NCBI GenBank assembly: GCA_020722685.1
Contig: DYKH01000024.1
Span: 1-50,623, forward strand
Direction: 5' to 3'
DNA from: Caldithrix sp.
Lineage (GTDB): Bacteria; KSB1; UBA2214; DYKH01
Length of the DNA: 50,623 bases
Part shown: piece by piece, positions 1 through 7,619 of the stretch
Layout: each line of letters opens with the position of its first letter
How positions within the stretch are numbered: position 1 is the first letter of the stretch
Translations under genes and position numbers: made by a program
The notes under the pieces: generated by a model
Databases searched by the model: none
What the model was told of the DNA's origin: nothing
The model's input: only the letters and a program-made list of their open reading frames with translations

Positions 1-144
1 AGGCAACGAATTCTATTCCAAAAACGCATGGTTACCTTTTTTATGAGTCAATGCGCTGTGATCGCTAACGAAATTTTACTGTTTGAAAATTAATCCCAAA
101 AAGTTAAATTGGGAAAAAGGCAGCGGCAACATCGGACTGGGAGC

Positions 145-1026
145 ATGAAGCGACTTCTGATTACGGGCGCAAGCGGTTTCTTGGGTGGCCATCTGGTCCA
201 CCTGGCCCGACGCAACTGGGAAACTTTTGCCACCTATTTGACTCACCCGCCCAAGAGAAAATCCGTTCATTGGACCCAGCTTGATTTGACGCGACACGCA
301 CAAGTCCGCGAGTATCTGGAGTTGATCCGACCGCACGTTATCATTCACGCTGCGGCCATGAGCAATTTGGACCTTTGCGAAGAACACCCACTGTGGGCCG
401 AGGCGGTGAATGTGCAAACGACCATGAATTTCGCCTCTTACGCCTACCGACTTGGTATCCGGCTCATTTATATCTCTAGCGATATGGTATTCGACGGCTC
501 CAAAGGGCTTTACGAAGAGACCGATCGGGTGGCGCCCATTTCAGTCTATGGGGTCAACAAGGCGACTTCCGAGGAAATTGTGCGCCACCACTGCCAGAAC
601 TGGGTCATTGCCAGAACCGCTTTGATTTACGGTAAGCCAAAAATCGGTGGATCTTCTTTTTCGGAATGGATGGAAACCCGATTGCGCTTGGGCTATAAGG
701 TTCCGCTGTTTCACGATCAATTCCGATCTCCGATATTGGTAGATAATCTGGCCGAAGTGCTCATGGAGCTGGCCAAGAATGATTTTATCGGCACCCTGCA
801 TTTGGCCGGGGCCAACCGGACCGATCGGTATTCCTTCGGTATGCAGTTGTGTGGGATCGGCGGATACGATCCCAGCCTATTGGAATCGACTTCCATGCAC
901 GACGCCCAGACCAAAGCTCCGCGCCCCGCCGATGTCTCTCTGTCCATCCAAAAGTCCCAATCCGTGCTCAAGAATCGCCTTCTTTCCACCGAAGAAGGGC
1001 TGCGGCGGATGTTTGCTGCCCGTTAG
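145..1026 (+). CDS. RmlD-like NAD(P)-dependent sugar-nucleotide reductase (SDR family)
   Basis: The 293-residue protein has an N-terminal Rossmann motif GASGFLGGHL (residues 8-17), a strand ending YISSDMVFDG (109-118), and the SDR catalytic pair Tyr135/Lys139 in YGVNK, with Ser112 as the likely third residue. The spacing and the SSDxVFDG motif match the RmlD (dTDP-4-dehydrorhamnose reductase) substrate-binding family, whose members reduce a keto sugar nucleotide in the cytosol. No rmlA, rmlB or rmlC neighbour is present, so the substrate is unknown and it could be a stand-alone RmlD-like reductase. The ATG at 145 is preferred over the in-frame TTG at 109 because the Rossmann strand begins immediately after it and a GGGAG sequence lies just upstream. 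Family assignment is firm; the reaction is inferred. Confidence 0.85.
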   Translation: MKRLLITGASGFLGGHLVHLARRNWETFATYLTHPPKRKSVHWTQLDLTRHAQVREYLELIRPHVIIHAAAMSNLDLCEEHPLWAEAVNVQTTMNFASYAYRLGIRLIYISSDMVFDGSKGLYEETDRVAPISVYGVNKATSEEIVRHHCQNWVIARTALIYGKPKIGGSSFSEWMETRLRLGYKVPLFHDQFRSPILVDNLAEVLMELAKNDFIGTLHLAGANRTDRYSFGMQLCGIGGYDPSLLESTSMHDAQTKAPRPADVSLSIQKSQSVLKNRLLSTEEGLRRMFAAR

Positions 1027-1644
1027 CTTTCCTTTGGGAATGAAATGCCGCTTGTTTTCGTTTTGCCAGCAGTGCCGCCTGCGCTCGTTTTCTGGGGGCA
1101 GGAGCGAGGTAATTTTGTTGTTTCGAGGAAAGCCCGGCGAAGGACAAAGCAATTGACTCTGGGCGCAGGAGAATCGAATCGTAGCTTTTTCGGCTAAAGA
1201 ATTATTGCCGCCAAGTGGAGGCAAAGCTGCACGAATGGCTATGATGGCGCTTGTCCGTGTGCATGCGCGATCTAAACCGTCTTTGGATGCGGTTGGCGCT
1301 AGTTACGCTTGTGAAGGGTAAAAAGTGCGCCCTTCTTGTCATTGGTGCGCATGCAGGAATGTCCTTGTGAGTCTGTCGTTAGGAGATGCCTGTATTCACA
1401 GGCATGACATGAGAAAATGGTGTCCAACCACGGGCTGTCTTGCTGGTAGTGTCATTCCTCCTGCGGATGCAGGAATCTCCTTCTCATTGCACGGCACAAT
1501 GAGACCCCTGCACAAGCCGAAGGGACAGTAGCTTGTAATCGGTTACAAAAAATGACCCTTAACGAGGATAGTGGAGAGACTTTCTAACCAAGCGGATTCG
1601 GTCGATGGGGGGACGACTATGCGGGTGAACGAACGAGGCGATTT
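1027..1644. other. Long intergenic region with dispersed palindromes
   Basis: No convincing gene is visible in these 618 bases. The middle (1338-1482) carries three copies of a short palindromic repeat, described separately. Just before the next gene, a 13-codon open frame (ATG at 1619, TGA at 1655-1657) overlaps the start of the flavoprotein gene at 1645. It could be a leader peptide or chance. Confidence 0.6.
1338..1482. repeat. Three copies of a short dispersed palindromic repeat
   Basis: Two direct copies (1338-1366 and 1451-1482) share GTCATT, then a short variable centre, then GCAGGAAT and TCCTT. A third copy in the opposite orientation lies at about 1380-1410. Its core is a perfect 8-bp inverted repeat, ATGCCTGT (1386-1393) and ACAGGCAT (1398-1405), around a 4-base loop. 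The layout GTCATnCCTG-centre-CAGGnATCTCC resembles the short intergenic palindromes that are spread through many bacterial genomes. The function is unknown; the repeats are too short to encode anything. Confidence 0.7.
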
Positions 1645-2610
1645 ATGTATGATGTGATCATTGTGGGCGCCGGGCCCATTGGCTTGAGCGTGGCCATCGC
1701 AGCAGGCCAGCGAAAGCTAAACTATCTGGTGTTGGAGAAAGGAGTGTTGGTCAACTCCATTTATGGCTTTCCCACCCACATGACCTTCTTTTCCACCGGG
1801 CCCGAGGCGGAAATTGGCGGTATTCCGTTTGTCTCGAGCCAGCTCAAACCAACTCGACAGGAGGCGCTGCAATATTACCGTCGCGTGGCTTTGCATTTTA
1901 ATCTGAAAATTCGGACGCAAACAAGAGTGCAGGAAATCAAAAAGGTCGGGGATCATTTCGAGGTGCGCATCTTTCCCGACCAGATGCTGGAAGCCAAACG
2001 AGTGGTTCTTGCTACCGGCTATTATGACAATCCGAATCGGTTAGGCGTGCCCGGTGAGGATTTGCCCAAGGTCAGTCACTATTATAAGGAAAGTCATCCC
2101 TACTTTCGCAAAAAGGTCTTGATTGTCGGCGGGCGAAATTCGGCGGCGGAGGCTGCTCTGGAAATCTTCCGTTCCGGCGGAGAGGTCACTTTAGTGCACC
2201 GTGGCAGCGGCTTTGACGATAAGACCAAGTATTGGGTCAAGCCGGACATCAACAATCGCATCGCTCGGGGAGAAATCACCGCCTATTTCAACAGCCGGGT
2301 CTTGTGCATCACTCCTACGGCCGTTGATATCTTGGTTGAGGAGAGAAAAGAAGTTTCTGTGGAGAATGATTTTGTTTTGGCCCTGATCGGCTTTCACCCC
2401 GACATTGGCCTGATGCGCAAGGCCGGGGTCAGGATCGATGAGTCAACCCTTACTCCCCAACACCATAAAGAGACATTGGAAACGAACGTCCCGGGTTTGT
2501 ACATCGCCGGCGCTCTGACCGTCGGCAACGAGGCAAACCGGATATTTATCGAGAATGGCCGGGTGCACGGCGAGATGATCCTGAGCGCCATCGAAAAAAG
2601 CCTCAGTTGA
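1645..2610 (+). CDS. ypdA: YpdA-type (bacillithiol-disulfide reductase-like) FAD/NAD(P) oxidoreductase
   Basis: The 321-residue protein has two dinucleotide-binding motifs: GAGPIG (residues 8-13) for FAD and VGGRNSA (161-167) for NAD(P). The segment HMTFFSTGPEAEIGGIPFV (45-63) and ATGYYDNPN (123-131) are characteristic of the YpdA/Bdr family, which reduces bacillithiol disulfide with NADPH in the cytosol. There is no CxxC pair, so it is not a thioredoxin reductase. The position corresponding to the reported active Cys14 of staphylococcal YpdA is Ile12 here, so the exact chemistry is uncertain. The gene runs toward the convergent galK, with only 3 bp between the two stops. The start has GAGGCG upstream. 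Bacillithiol synthesis genes are not in the window. Confidence 0.82.
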   Translation: MYDVIIVGAGPIGLSVAIAAGQRKLNYLVLEKGVLVNSIYGFPTHMTFFSTGPEAEIGGIPFVSSQLKPTRQEALQYYRRVALHFNLKIRTQTRVQEIKKVGDHFEVRIFPDQMLEAKRVVLATGYYDNPNRLGVPGEDLPKVSHYYKESHPYFRKKVLIVGGRNSAAEAALEIFRSGGEVTLVHRGSGFDDKTKYWVKPDINNRIARGEITAYFNSRVLCITPTAVDILVEERKEVSVENDFVLALIGFHPDIGLMRKAGVRIDESTLTPQHHKETLETNVPGLYIAGALTVGNEANRIFIENGRVHGEMILSAIEKSLS

Positions 2611-2613
2611 CAG

Positions 2614-4083
2614 TTAGCGCACGACAATTTCAGCGCCCTGCACTGCCGGGCTGGCGAAAATGAATTGTTCCCGATCTTTGATGTTGAAGCGAATTTCCGG
2701 GTGCGTTGTGCGCAGATAATCTGAATAATAGTCTTGAGTCACCCCGTCGATGAATGAAGCGACTTTTTCCTTATGCACCAGATTGACGGTGCAGCCGCCA
2801 AAGCCGGCGCCGGTGAGGCGGGCGCCCAAGGCGTGATGGGCGCGGGCGATTTCCACTAACGTATCCAGCTCGGTCGTGCTGATCTCGTAATCATTGCGGC
2901 AGCTTTGGTGCGAGGCGTTCATCAAGGTTGCAAACCCGGCAACGTCGCCTTGGTGCAAAGCTCGTGCTGCTTGTTCGACTCGCGCGGCTTCGGATAGCAC
3001 GTGGCGGTAGCGCGCAGCAACTTTGAATCCGTCATCCGGCGGCTGGAAGACCTTCCCGGATTTAAGCGTCAGGTAATTCTGGGTAACCTCTTGGGTGGAT
3101 AGTGAGAGTCTCTCGGCTACTTCCTGCATCGAGAGGACGGCAGGCGTCAACGCCTGGCCGACAATGCGATCGTAATTTTGCTTGTCAATGGCAAGATTGT
3201 CCGCGTCCACGTCGGCTAAGCGGTTGGCTCTGATGTCGATGTTTAGCTGGTTTTTTATTTGCGCAGCAATAAGAGCAGCGGCGATCCGGCATTCCACCGG
3301 CCGGCGATTGTAGTCGTTCATAGCTCGTTCGGTTTTGGGTGCACGAATTAGGGAATTGCAGACGACTATTTCATGATCTGCCGGCATGGGGACCGGCTGA
3401 CCGCGCAAAGGGAAAAAATCGATCTTGAGGGCATGATTGTCCCGGCCCAAAAGGGAGATTGCTTGATCCATGCCGCCGCCCTCGGTGCCGACGTATCGCT
3501 CGGCGCGGGCCAGCAGCTCCGCAAGCTCTTCCAAAGCCAGACTCATATCGTTGGCATGGAGGAAAGTTAGAGCTGCCGTGACGACCAAAGCCGAGGAGGA
3601 AGAAAGTCCCGCGGCCGCTGGTATGTTGCCGGCGTAGACTGCGGAGAACCCCTTCGGGGATTTCCCCTGTTTGCCAAGCAGCGGTAACAGGCCAACCACG
3701 GCCGCTTTGGTATAGTTTCCCCAGTCTCCCTGGGCATAGGGCCGAATGTCGGCAGAGTCTACAGGGAATTGGCGCGGCGGAAAATCATCATCGAGATTGG
3801 CAAGATCGATGACCGGCTTGTCGTTGCGAGATGCGCAGACCCAGATTTCCTTGTTGATGGCCATGGGCATCACCGGATAGCCGTTATAGTCGGTATGTTC
3901 ACCGATTAGATTCACTCGGCCAGGAGCTCGTACCATGAAGACATCCTGCGCCGGGAATCGCTCTCTGAAGGCGTTGACGAGCCGTAATAATTTCTCGTTC
4001 CGGTCCGCGCGAAGCGGGTCCTCCGCTGCATGTATGCCGAGTGGTTCCCGGGCGAGTTGACTGAGCAGCAAGTCTATTTGCAC
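2614..4083 (-). CDS. galK: Galactokinase (GHMP family), long form
   Basis: Galactokinase phosphorylates galactose at C1 using ATP, the first committed step of the Leloir pathway. The signature RAPGRVNLIGEHTDYNGYPV lies near the N-terminus, the GHMP ATP-binding motif PAAAGLSSSSALVV in the middle, and the C-terminal motif GARLTGAGFGGCTVNLV near the end. At 489 residues it is roughly 100 longer than a typical bacterial GalK. Most of the excess is an inserted helical segment after CRIAAALIAAQ, as in the longer eukaryotic GALK/GALK2 type, so N-acetylgalactosamine is a possible substrate. I chose the GTG at 4083 because AGAAAGGA lies about 7 bases upstream; a TTG at 4143 would add 20 residues. A UDP-glucose 4-epimerase-like gene at 35.7-36.7 kb could serve the same pathway. 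Confidence 0.9.
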   Translation of the reverse strand: MQIDLLLSQLAREPLGIHAAEDPLRADRNEKLLRLVNAFRERFPAQDVFMVRAPGRVNLIGEHTDYNGYPVMPMAINKEIWVCASRNDKPVIDLANLDDDFPPRQFPVDSADIRPYAQGDWGNYTKAAVVGLLPLLGKQGKSPKGFSAVYAGNIPAAAGLSSSSALVVTAALTFLHANDMSLALEELAELLARAERYVGTEGGGMDQAISLLGRDNHALKIDFFPLRGQPVPMPADHEIVVCNSLIRAPKTERAMNDYNRRPVECRIAAALIAAQIKNQLNIDIRANRLADVDADNLAIDKQNYDRIVGQALTPAVLSMQEVAERLSLSTQEVTQNYLTLKSGKVFQPPDDGFKVAARYRHVLSEAARVEQAARALHQGDVAGFATLMNASHQSCRNDYEISTTELDTLVEIARAHHALGARLTGAGFGGCTVNLVHKEKVASFIDGVTQDYYSDYLRTTHPEIRFNIKDREQFIFASPAVQGAEIVVR

Positions 4084-4577
4084 AACTTTTTCCTTTCTGC
4101 AAAAATCCGAGGCGAGGTTACTAAAAGCAGGGAATAATTCCAAGAAAATTCTTCTTTATGCAGAGTGAAATTCATAGAAAAACCAAGGGTCCTATGAGCA
4201 GGCTTCGCCGGCAGGAGAACAATCGGCAGTGCATCGCGCTGCTGCGTTCTGTCAACGGTTGTGCCGCTGGGATTTGACTGTCACGACCGCGCAGATTAAG
4301 GCAAAATGATCAGGGACAAAACCATTTTGTCTCGAATCACTTTGACTATGAGGTTGTGGTATCACGGGGTTGAGTATTACGCCGCGGAAGCTATCACGAC
4401 CGCGAAAAGTTTTCTGGACCACCAATTGGGGCGGATGCCGGCTCACCTTAGATGAGTGTTCATCTGTGTCGGTTGGCGGTTTGAAGCTTTACTTGCGTTA
4501 TCGTTTCGTTGCAAAGTGCACACGAAAACACTTTGATGGAAATGCGGGGCAAGCCTAAGAAGAAGGATGCAGAAAAC
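4084..4577. other. Divergent intergenic region between galK and the flavin-reductase gene
   Basis: This region must hold both divergent promoters, but I find no convincing -35/-10 pair. A short perfect inverted repeat, AGATGA (4450-4455) and TCATCT (4460-4465) around GTGT, could be a repressor site for the plus-strand gene. Nothing else is recognisable. Confidence 0.4.
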
Positions 4578-5114
4578 ATGAAACAGGTAAACTTTCAAGA
4601 GGCAATGGATGTTTGGGCAAAACCGGAGCGCATAGTCCTGGTGACTAGTTTGGATGAGGAAGGCCAACCCCAAGTGATGACGGTGGGTTGGAAAATGCGC
4701 ACTTCCTTCCAACCCCCTATGATTGCCATTGCCGTCGGAGCCAAGCGGAGCATGCACAAATGCATTGCCGAATCCAAAGAGTTCGTCATTGCTGTGCCTG
4801 GAGCTGAGCTGGCAAAGGCAACGCTTTTATGCGGCATTCCCAATCCGGAAAAAATCGATCGTTTCCAGCAAGGCGGCCTGATAACTAAGCCGGGCAACTT
4901 TGTGAGCTGCCCTTTGATCGAGAATTGCCTGGCGAATTTTGAGTGCAAGCTGGCAGCCGAGATGCCGACCGGCGATCACACGATTTTCGTGGGCGAAGTG
5001 GTTGCCTCGTGGATCAATGAAAAACCCGGCAAAAACCTACTGGTCATCGGAGAAGAAAGCGGAACCGAGCTCTTGGCCGCGCAGGGCCCTTATCGGGTTG
5101 GAGTGTTGCGTTAG
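4578..5114 (+). CDS. Flavin reductase-like (FMN-binding split-barrel) protein
   Basis: The 178-residue protein resembles the flavin_reduct/DIM6-NTAB family, which binds FMN in a dimeric split barrel and uses NAD(P)H. The family pattern appears as a strand of the type RIVLVTSLDEEGQPQVMTV, a hydrophobic core strand PPMIAIAVGAKRSMHKCI, and a C-terminal strand LANFECKLAAEMPTGDHTIF followed by VGEVVA. The physiological substrate cannot be read from sequence. The ATG at 4578 is preferred because AAGAAGGA precedes it and homology to the family begins there; upstream in-frame ATGs at 4509 and 4536 would add a charged tail. It is a single gene, convergent with the next operon. Confidence 0.8.
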   Translation: MKQVNFQEAMDVWAKPERIVLVTSLDEEGQPQVMTVGWKMRTSFQPPMIAIAVGAKRSMHKCIAESKEFVIAVPGAELAKATLLCGIPNPEKIDRFQQGGLITKPGNFVSCPLIENCLANFECKLAAEMPTGDHTIFVGEVVASWINEKPGKNLLVIGEESGTELLAAQGPYRVGVLR

Positions 5115-5179
5115 GATATTTGCCGGGAAAAGCTTCCACGCCGGTCTTTTGAGAAAGGGAGTGTTGTTGCGGGTGCCGA

Positions 5180-5524
5180 CTATTCTTGTTCAACCCCTGC
5201 ATTTTGCAGGGAGGAAAAGATGAATAGTCCGATGAACAAGACGACCACTCCGATCACCAGAGAGATCACTGCGGCCATGCCAAAAACGGTTATGATTTCC
5301 CGCCACCGTCGGTGCTCCTGGTTCTTAAGCAGACCACTAAGGATGGTGTCATAGAAGAGCTTGCCGGTGAATAGGATAAACAGCAGGATGCCCAAAGCCA
5401 CGCGGGTGAAATCGACGCGCTCGGACATGGCCTTGCGAATTGGCAACAACAGCCACAAAACCAGCAGCCACTTGCCGACTTCACTGACGACGGAAAAGAC
5501 TTTCTTGCCGGTCAATTGGGCCAT
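5180..5524 (-). CDS. Small three-pass membrane protein, unknown function
   Basis: The 114-residue protein has three hydrophobic stretches: WLLVLWLLLP near residue 19, VALGILLFILF near residue 45, and a longer one, VFGMAAVISLVIGVVVLFIG, near residue 80. A basic loop containing KNQEHRRWRE lies between the second and third. I do not recognise a family. The ATG at 5524 lies 4 bp after the yraN stop, so it is probably the last gene of an rnhB-yraN operon. An in-frame upstream extension to 5614 would overlap yraN and is unlikely. Confidence 0.7.
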   Translation of the reverse strand: MAQLTGKKVFSVVSEVGKWLLVLWLLLPIRKAMSERVDFTRVALGILLFILFTGKLFYDTILSGLLKNQEHRRWREIITVFGMAAVISLVIGVVVLFIGLFIFSSLQNAGVEQE

Positions 5525-5528
5525 CTGC

Positions 5529-5918
5529 TCAATTCGGCTCCTCTTCCAACCAAAAAGCGTTTTCAATGTGTTTGATATGCGGCTTGCCCTGCATGAAGGT
5601 AACGGCCACCACATCGAAGCGGCAATCGATGTCTTCGAGTTGCTTCAACTGCAAATAGCTCGCCGCCACTCTGCCGATTTGCCGCTGCTTTCTGGCGTCA
5701 ACCCAGGTTTCCGGCTCGCCAAAGGCTTCCGTGCGTCCGCTTTTGACTTCGACAAAAACCAGCGTCCCTTCATCCATGGCAATGAGATCGATTTCGCCCT
5801 CCCGAACACGGAAGTTTCTTTCGACGATTCGCATCCCCACCGAGATCAAATAGTCGGCGGCAAGACGTTCGCCGGTCCGGCCAAAGCTGGTCTTGCCGGT
5901 CAAGGATCCCCTAGTCAT
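5529..5918 (-). CDS. yraN: YraN family (UPF0102) endonuclease-like protein
   Basis: The 129-residue protein has the UPF0102 core: RTGERLAADYL near the N-terminus, then NFRVREGEIDLIAMDEGTLV and FVEVKSG. The spaced E-D-E-V-K residues match the restriction-endonuclease-like active site proposed for the family; its cellular role is unresolved, though it is often found near rnhB, as here. The ATG at 5918 overlaps the 3' end of rnhB by 8 bp, which suggests translational coupling. Length is normal. Confidence 0.9.
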   Translation of the reverse strand: MTRGSLTGKTSFGRTGERLAADYLISVGMRIVERNFRVREGEIDLIAMDEGTLVFVEVKSGRTEAFGEPETWVDARKQRQIGRVAASYLQLKQLEDIDCRFDVVAVTFMQGKPHIKHIENAFWLEEEPN

Positions 5919-6534
5919 AAAGATGCCGCAGGACTTGAGGCTTGAAGGTGCGACGATGGATGGGACACAATCCGTGCCGGCGAATCGCCTGTAGATGTTG
6001 GGGAGTGCCGTATCCCTTATGCCGGGCAAAGCCATAGCCGGGGAACTGCACATCGTATTTTACCATGATCTGATCTCGGGTTTCCTTGGCAATGATGGAA
6101 GCTGCCGCAATGGAAAGAGACAGGCCGTCCCCATGGACAAGGCAGCGATGGGCATGATCCTTCAGCGGCGTGTCGCGGCCATCGATGAGCAAATAATCGG
6201 CATGGAGGGTCAAGCTCTGGATCGCCTGTCGCATCGCTTTTAGGCTGGCTTGGAGAATATTCAGGTCGTCGATTTCGCTTTCCGAAACGATGCCCACGCC
6301 GATGCTTAGGGCCTTGCACTCGATAATTGATTTTAGTTCCGCTCGCCGCTTGGCGGAAAGCTGCTTCGAATCATTCATGCCGTCGATGCAAGGTTGCTGC
6401 TGGGGGAAGATAACCGCGGCAGCAACGACCGGACCTGCCAACGGCCCTCGCCCTGCTTCATCGATGCCGGCAATGCAGCGAAAACCGGCCTTCCACAACT
6501 CCCGCTCGTAGAATAGCAAATCGGTCTTATTCAA
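5911..6534 (-). CDS. rnhB: Ribonuclease HII
   Basis: RNase HII cuts the RNA strand of RNA-DNA hybrids and removes single misincorporated ribonucleotides. The hallmark motif GIDEAGRGPLAGPVVAAAV holds Asp25 and Glu26; NDSKQLSAKRR and the strand LLIDGRD follow in the expected order, as do SIIAKETRD and GYGFARHKGYGT toward the C-terminus. The 207-residue length is typical. It is the first gene of a probable rnhB-yraN-membrane protein unit. The 120 bp upstream of its start is a degenerate hexamer array, which is where its promoter would be expected. Confidence 0.97.
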   Translation of the reverse strand: MNKTDLLFYERELWKAGFRCIAGIDEAGRGPLAGPVVAAAVIFPQQQPCIDGMNDSKQLSAKRRAELKSIIECKALSIGVGIVSESEIDDLNILQASLKAMRQAIQSLTLHADYLLIDGRDTPLKDHAHRCLVHGDGLSLSIAAASIIAKETRDQIMVKYDVQFPGYGFARHKGYGTPQHLQAIRRHGLCPIHRRTFKPQVLRHLYD

Positions 6535-6654
6535 AAATCCTAACCCTCCCTCTCCTAATCCTACTCCTGCTCCTACCCCCTCGTAATGCTACTCTTAATC
6601 TTAATCTTAATCCTAATCCTAATCCTAATCTTAATCTTAATCCTAATCCGACCC
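6535..6654. repeat. Hexamer tandem repeat (CYTAAT)n, telomere-like
   Basis: The 120 bp between the rnhB start and the stop of the upstream PEGA-protein gene are almost wholly built from a 6-base period. Nine uninterrupted units occupy 6594-6647: CTTAAT three times, CCTAAT three times, CTTAAT twice and CCTAAT once. From about 6536 to 6593 the same period continues in degenerate form (CCTAAT, CCTACT, CCTGCT, CCTACC-like). On the minus strand it reads ATTAGG/ATTAAG. No gene or hairpin is visible in it. Confidence 0.9.
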
Positions 6655-7584
6655 CTACGGCCTTGCCGGCGGTCCCGGCAAATCGCTCTGTACTTTCTCC
6701 TTACTTGGCTCCTCACCGGCTCCATAAATCAATAGGGCAGTGGCGAAAGCCAAGCCGCCTCCCCAGGCCCACCAACGGGTGTAGAAGGCTGAACTCTTTT
6801 TCGCCAAATTGACCAAAACGGTATCGGTTGCGCCAGGACGAACTTTGATGCTGTTGGTTTGCAGCTTGTATCCCGCCTTGGAAACGATGAGACCATAAGT
6901 CCCCTGTAGCAGATGCGGAAAAGAAGCCGGCGTATCCTTGTTGATTTGCCGTCCGGTTTCAGGCTCGACGAGAATGGCCGTTGCCTCAGGCGGATTGGTC
7001 CGCACGATCAACCCTCCAACCATCGTCTCGCGTATCGCCACGAACCTTTCAAACAAATCCGGGGGTATCCGATTGGGATCGAGGTCGATGGTCGAGTTGG
7101 CCTGAATGGCGGCGATGAAATGCTGGCGCACGACCGCTTCGTCAGCCCCCTGGCGGATATAACAAAAGGCCAGGTAGACGTGAGCCGCAAAGAGATCATC
7201 TTGAGTGGAGAGGAGGGATGTGGTGACCTCCTGCAAAGATTTGATGGCGTCTTCGAAGCGAGCGCTGTAGAACTCTTCGATGCCTTGCAGCAGGGTCTGA
7301 TTAATGGTTGTCTGTGGCTGTGCACTTCTGGGGCAAAACAAGACGGCAATGGCGACGATGAGGGGCCATATTTGCAGATGCGCTTTCCTTTGCAACCGCC
7401 GCAAAAGGCAAGCAATTCTCGCCGGAAACACTCTTAGTGAGGCGATTGGCCGATATGATGCCGGCACTCTCGATCTTGCAGAATTCTCAAAGAATGGAGG
7501 CTGTTGGGCCTTCTGGCTGCAAACTTGCCGGTAAAGTTTCTTTGGGGGAACCTTGAATGAAATGGTAGCGCGCATATTTTGCAT
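6655..7584 (-). CDS. PEGA-domain membrane protein with a helical N-terminal region
   Basis: The 309-residue open frame has a basic N-terminal stretch, then a hydrophobic signal or anchor (LQIWPLIVAIAVLFC, about 70-85). A helical, TPR-like region follows (about 93-175: FYSARFEDAIKSLQEVTT, HVYLAFCYIRQGADEAVV), then a PEGA domain (about 190-255: GGLIVRTNPPEATAIL, SKAGYKL) and a C-terminal hydrophobic segment (WWAWGGGLAFATALLIYGA). PEGA domains are small beta modules of surface proteins. The first ~60 residues look unlike a signal peptide, so the true start may be a later GTG or TTG. The gene begins 35 bp after the giant protein gene on the same strand, so it probably belongs to that operon and may help display or anchor it. 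Function is unknown. Confidence 0.75.
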   Translation of the reverse strand: MQNMRATISFKVPPKKLYRQVCSQKAQQPPFFENSARSRVPASYRPIASLRVFPARIACLLRRLQRKAHLQIWPLIVAIAVLFCPRSAQPQTTINQTLLQGIEEFYSARFEDAIKSLQEVTTSLLSTQDDLFAAHVYLAFCYIRQGADEAVVRQHFIAAIQANSTIDLDPNRIPPDLFERFVAIRETMVGGLIVRTNPPEATAILVEPETGRQINKDTPASFPHLLQGTYGLIVSKAGYKLQTNSIKVRPGATDTVLVNLAKKSSAFYTRWWAWGGGLAFATALLIYGAGEEPSKEKVQSDLPGPPARP

Positions 7585-7619
7585 ATTAACGGATCAATCC
7601 AACGAATAATCGGCTTTGC

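Noticed and set aside
6594..6647. Hexamer array as a CRISPR or a true telomere
   Set aside because: The units are only 6 bases with no spacers, and genes continue on both sides, so it is neither a CRISPR nor a chromosome end.
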